Source: Burkholderiales bacterium
Lineage (GTDB): Bacteria > Pseudomonadota > Gammaproteobacteria > Burkholderiales > Burkholderiaceae_E
Direction of reading: 5' to 3'
Length of the DNA: 34,252 nucleotides
Assembly: GCA_003818495.1 (NCBI GenBank)
Contig: RPRK01000029.1
Location: forward strand, 1-34,252
Part shown: piece after piece, positions 34,196-34,252 of the stretch
Position numbering within the stretch: the first letter of the stretch is position 1
Layout of the letters: each line of letters starts with the position of its first letter
Position numbers and translations under genes: made by a program
Notes under the pieces: model-generated
Told to the model about the DNA's origin: nothing
The model's input: the letters and a program-made list of their open reading frames with translations, nothing else
Databases searched by the model: none

Positions 34196-34252
34196 ATGCA
34201 CCCGATCCAGACCAAGCTCGACGTCCGCTCGGACGAGTTCAAGGCCAACACC
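34196..34252 (+). CDS. liuB: Methylcrotonyl-CoA carboxylase carboxyltransferase subunit, N-terminal fragment
   Basis: Only 19 codons are inside the window: MHPIQTKLDVRSDEFKANT. The pattern of a short N-terminus with LDxRSxEFxAN is the typical beginning of the carboxyltransferase (beta) subunit of 3-methylcrotonyl-CoA carboxylase, the enzyme that follows isovaleryl-CoA dehydrogenase in leucine catabolism. Position at the end of the liuA-containing string supports this. Confidence is limited by length. Confidence 0.7.
   Translation, partial: MHPIQTKLDVRSDEFKANT

Overview
The window is about 34 kb of very GC-rich, densely coding bacterial DNA. Gene content and protein style suggest a betaproteobacterium, probably Burkholderiales: mrdA-rodA, a TerC/YjbE protein, SMUG-type uracil-DNA glycosylase, purT, aceK, and a MerR/LiuR regulator with isovaleryl-CoA dehydrogenase and the start of a methylcrotonyl-CoA carboxylase subunit. 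The taxonomy is inferred from protein resemblance only. I see no rRNA, tRNA, CRISPR array, insertion sequence or prophage.

Left part (1-16467) is mixed housekeeping and signalling. The end of mrdA (PBP2) runs into rodA, for cell elongation. Next come a TerC-family membrane protein, a convergent, translationally coupled pair (Gfo/Idh/MocA oxidoreductase and PIG3-type quinone oxidoreductase), and a membrane protein with a degenerate GGDEF and an apparently intact EAL domain. A minus-strand pair follows: a three-histidine cupin dioxygenase-like protein and a PAS-PAS histidine kinase. Then come an orphan terminator hairpin (possible small RNA or leader), a SMUG1-type glycosylase, a fused membrane/spermidine-synthase-like protein coupled by GTGA to purT, and a hybrid histidine kinase whose sensor domain carries a c-type heme motif (CVECH).

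Right part (16468-34252) looks like one leucine/isovalerate catabolic locus. A LiuR-type MerR regulator (17629) is followed 1 bp later by a phytanoyl-CoA-dioxygenase-like gene and diverges from an MBL-fold hydrolase. A complete branched-chain amino-acid type ABC importer (binding protein, LivG, LivF, LivH, LivM) reads leftward from 23871. A long rightward gene string starts at 24090: PaaI thioesterase, isovaleryl-CoA dehydrogenase (liuA), aceK, thiolase, SDR, RidA-like protein, a second acyl-CoA dehydrogenase, dienelactone hydrolase, a DapB-like protein lacking the catalytic histidines, GST, HAD phosphatase, and the first 19 codons of a liuB-like carboxyltransferase.

The most informative non-coding signal is a perfect 22-bp palindrome (23989-24010) between the importer and the catabolic string. 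Its 18-bp core recurs with one substitution (17541-17558) between the MBL gene and the MerR gene. This points to one regulator controlling substrate uptake, leucine breakdown, its own gene, and the IDH kinase/phosphatase AceK that switches carbon to the glyoxylate shunt. Other non-coding structure includes two tandem 31-bp hairpin repeats between the binding-protein gene and livG, a hairpin between the convergent PhyH and livM genes, and a hairpin ahead of the second acyl-CoA dehydrogenase.
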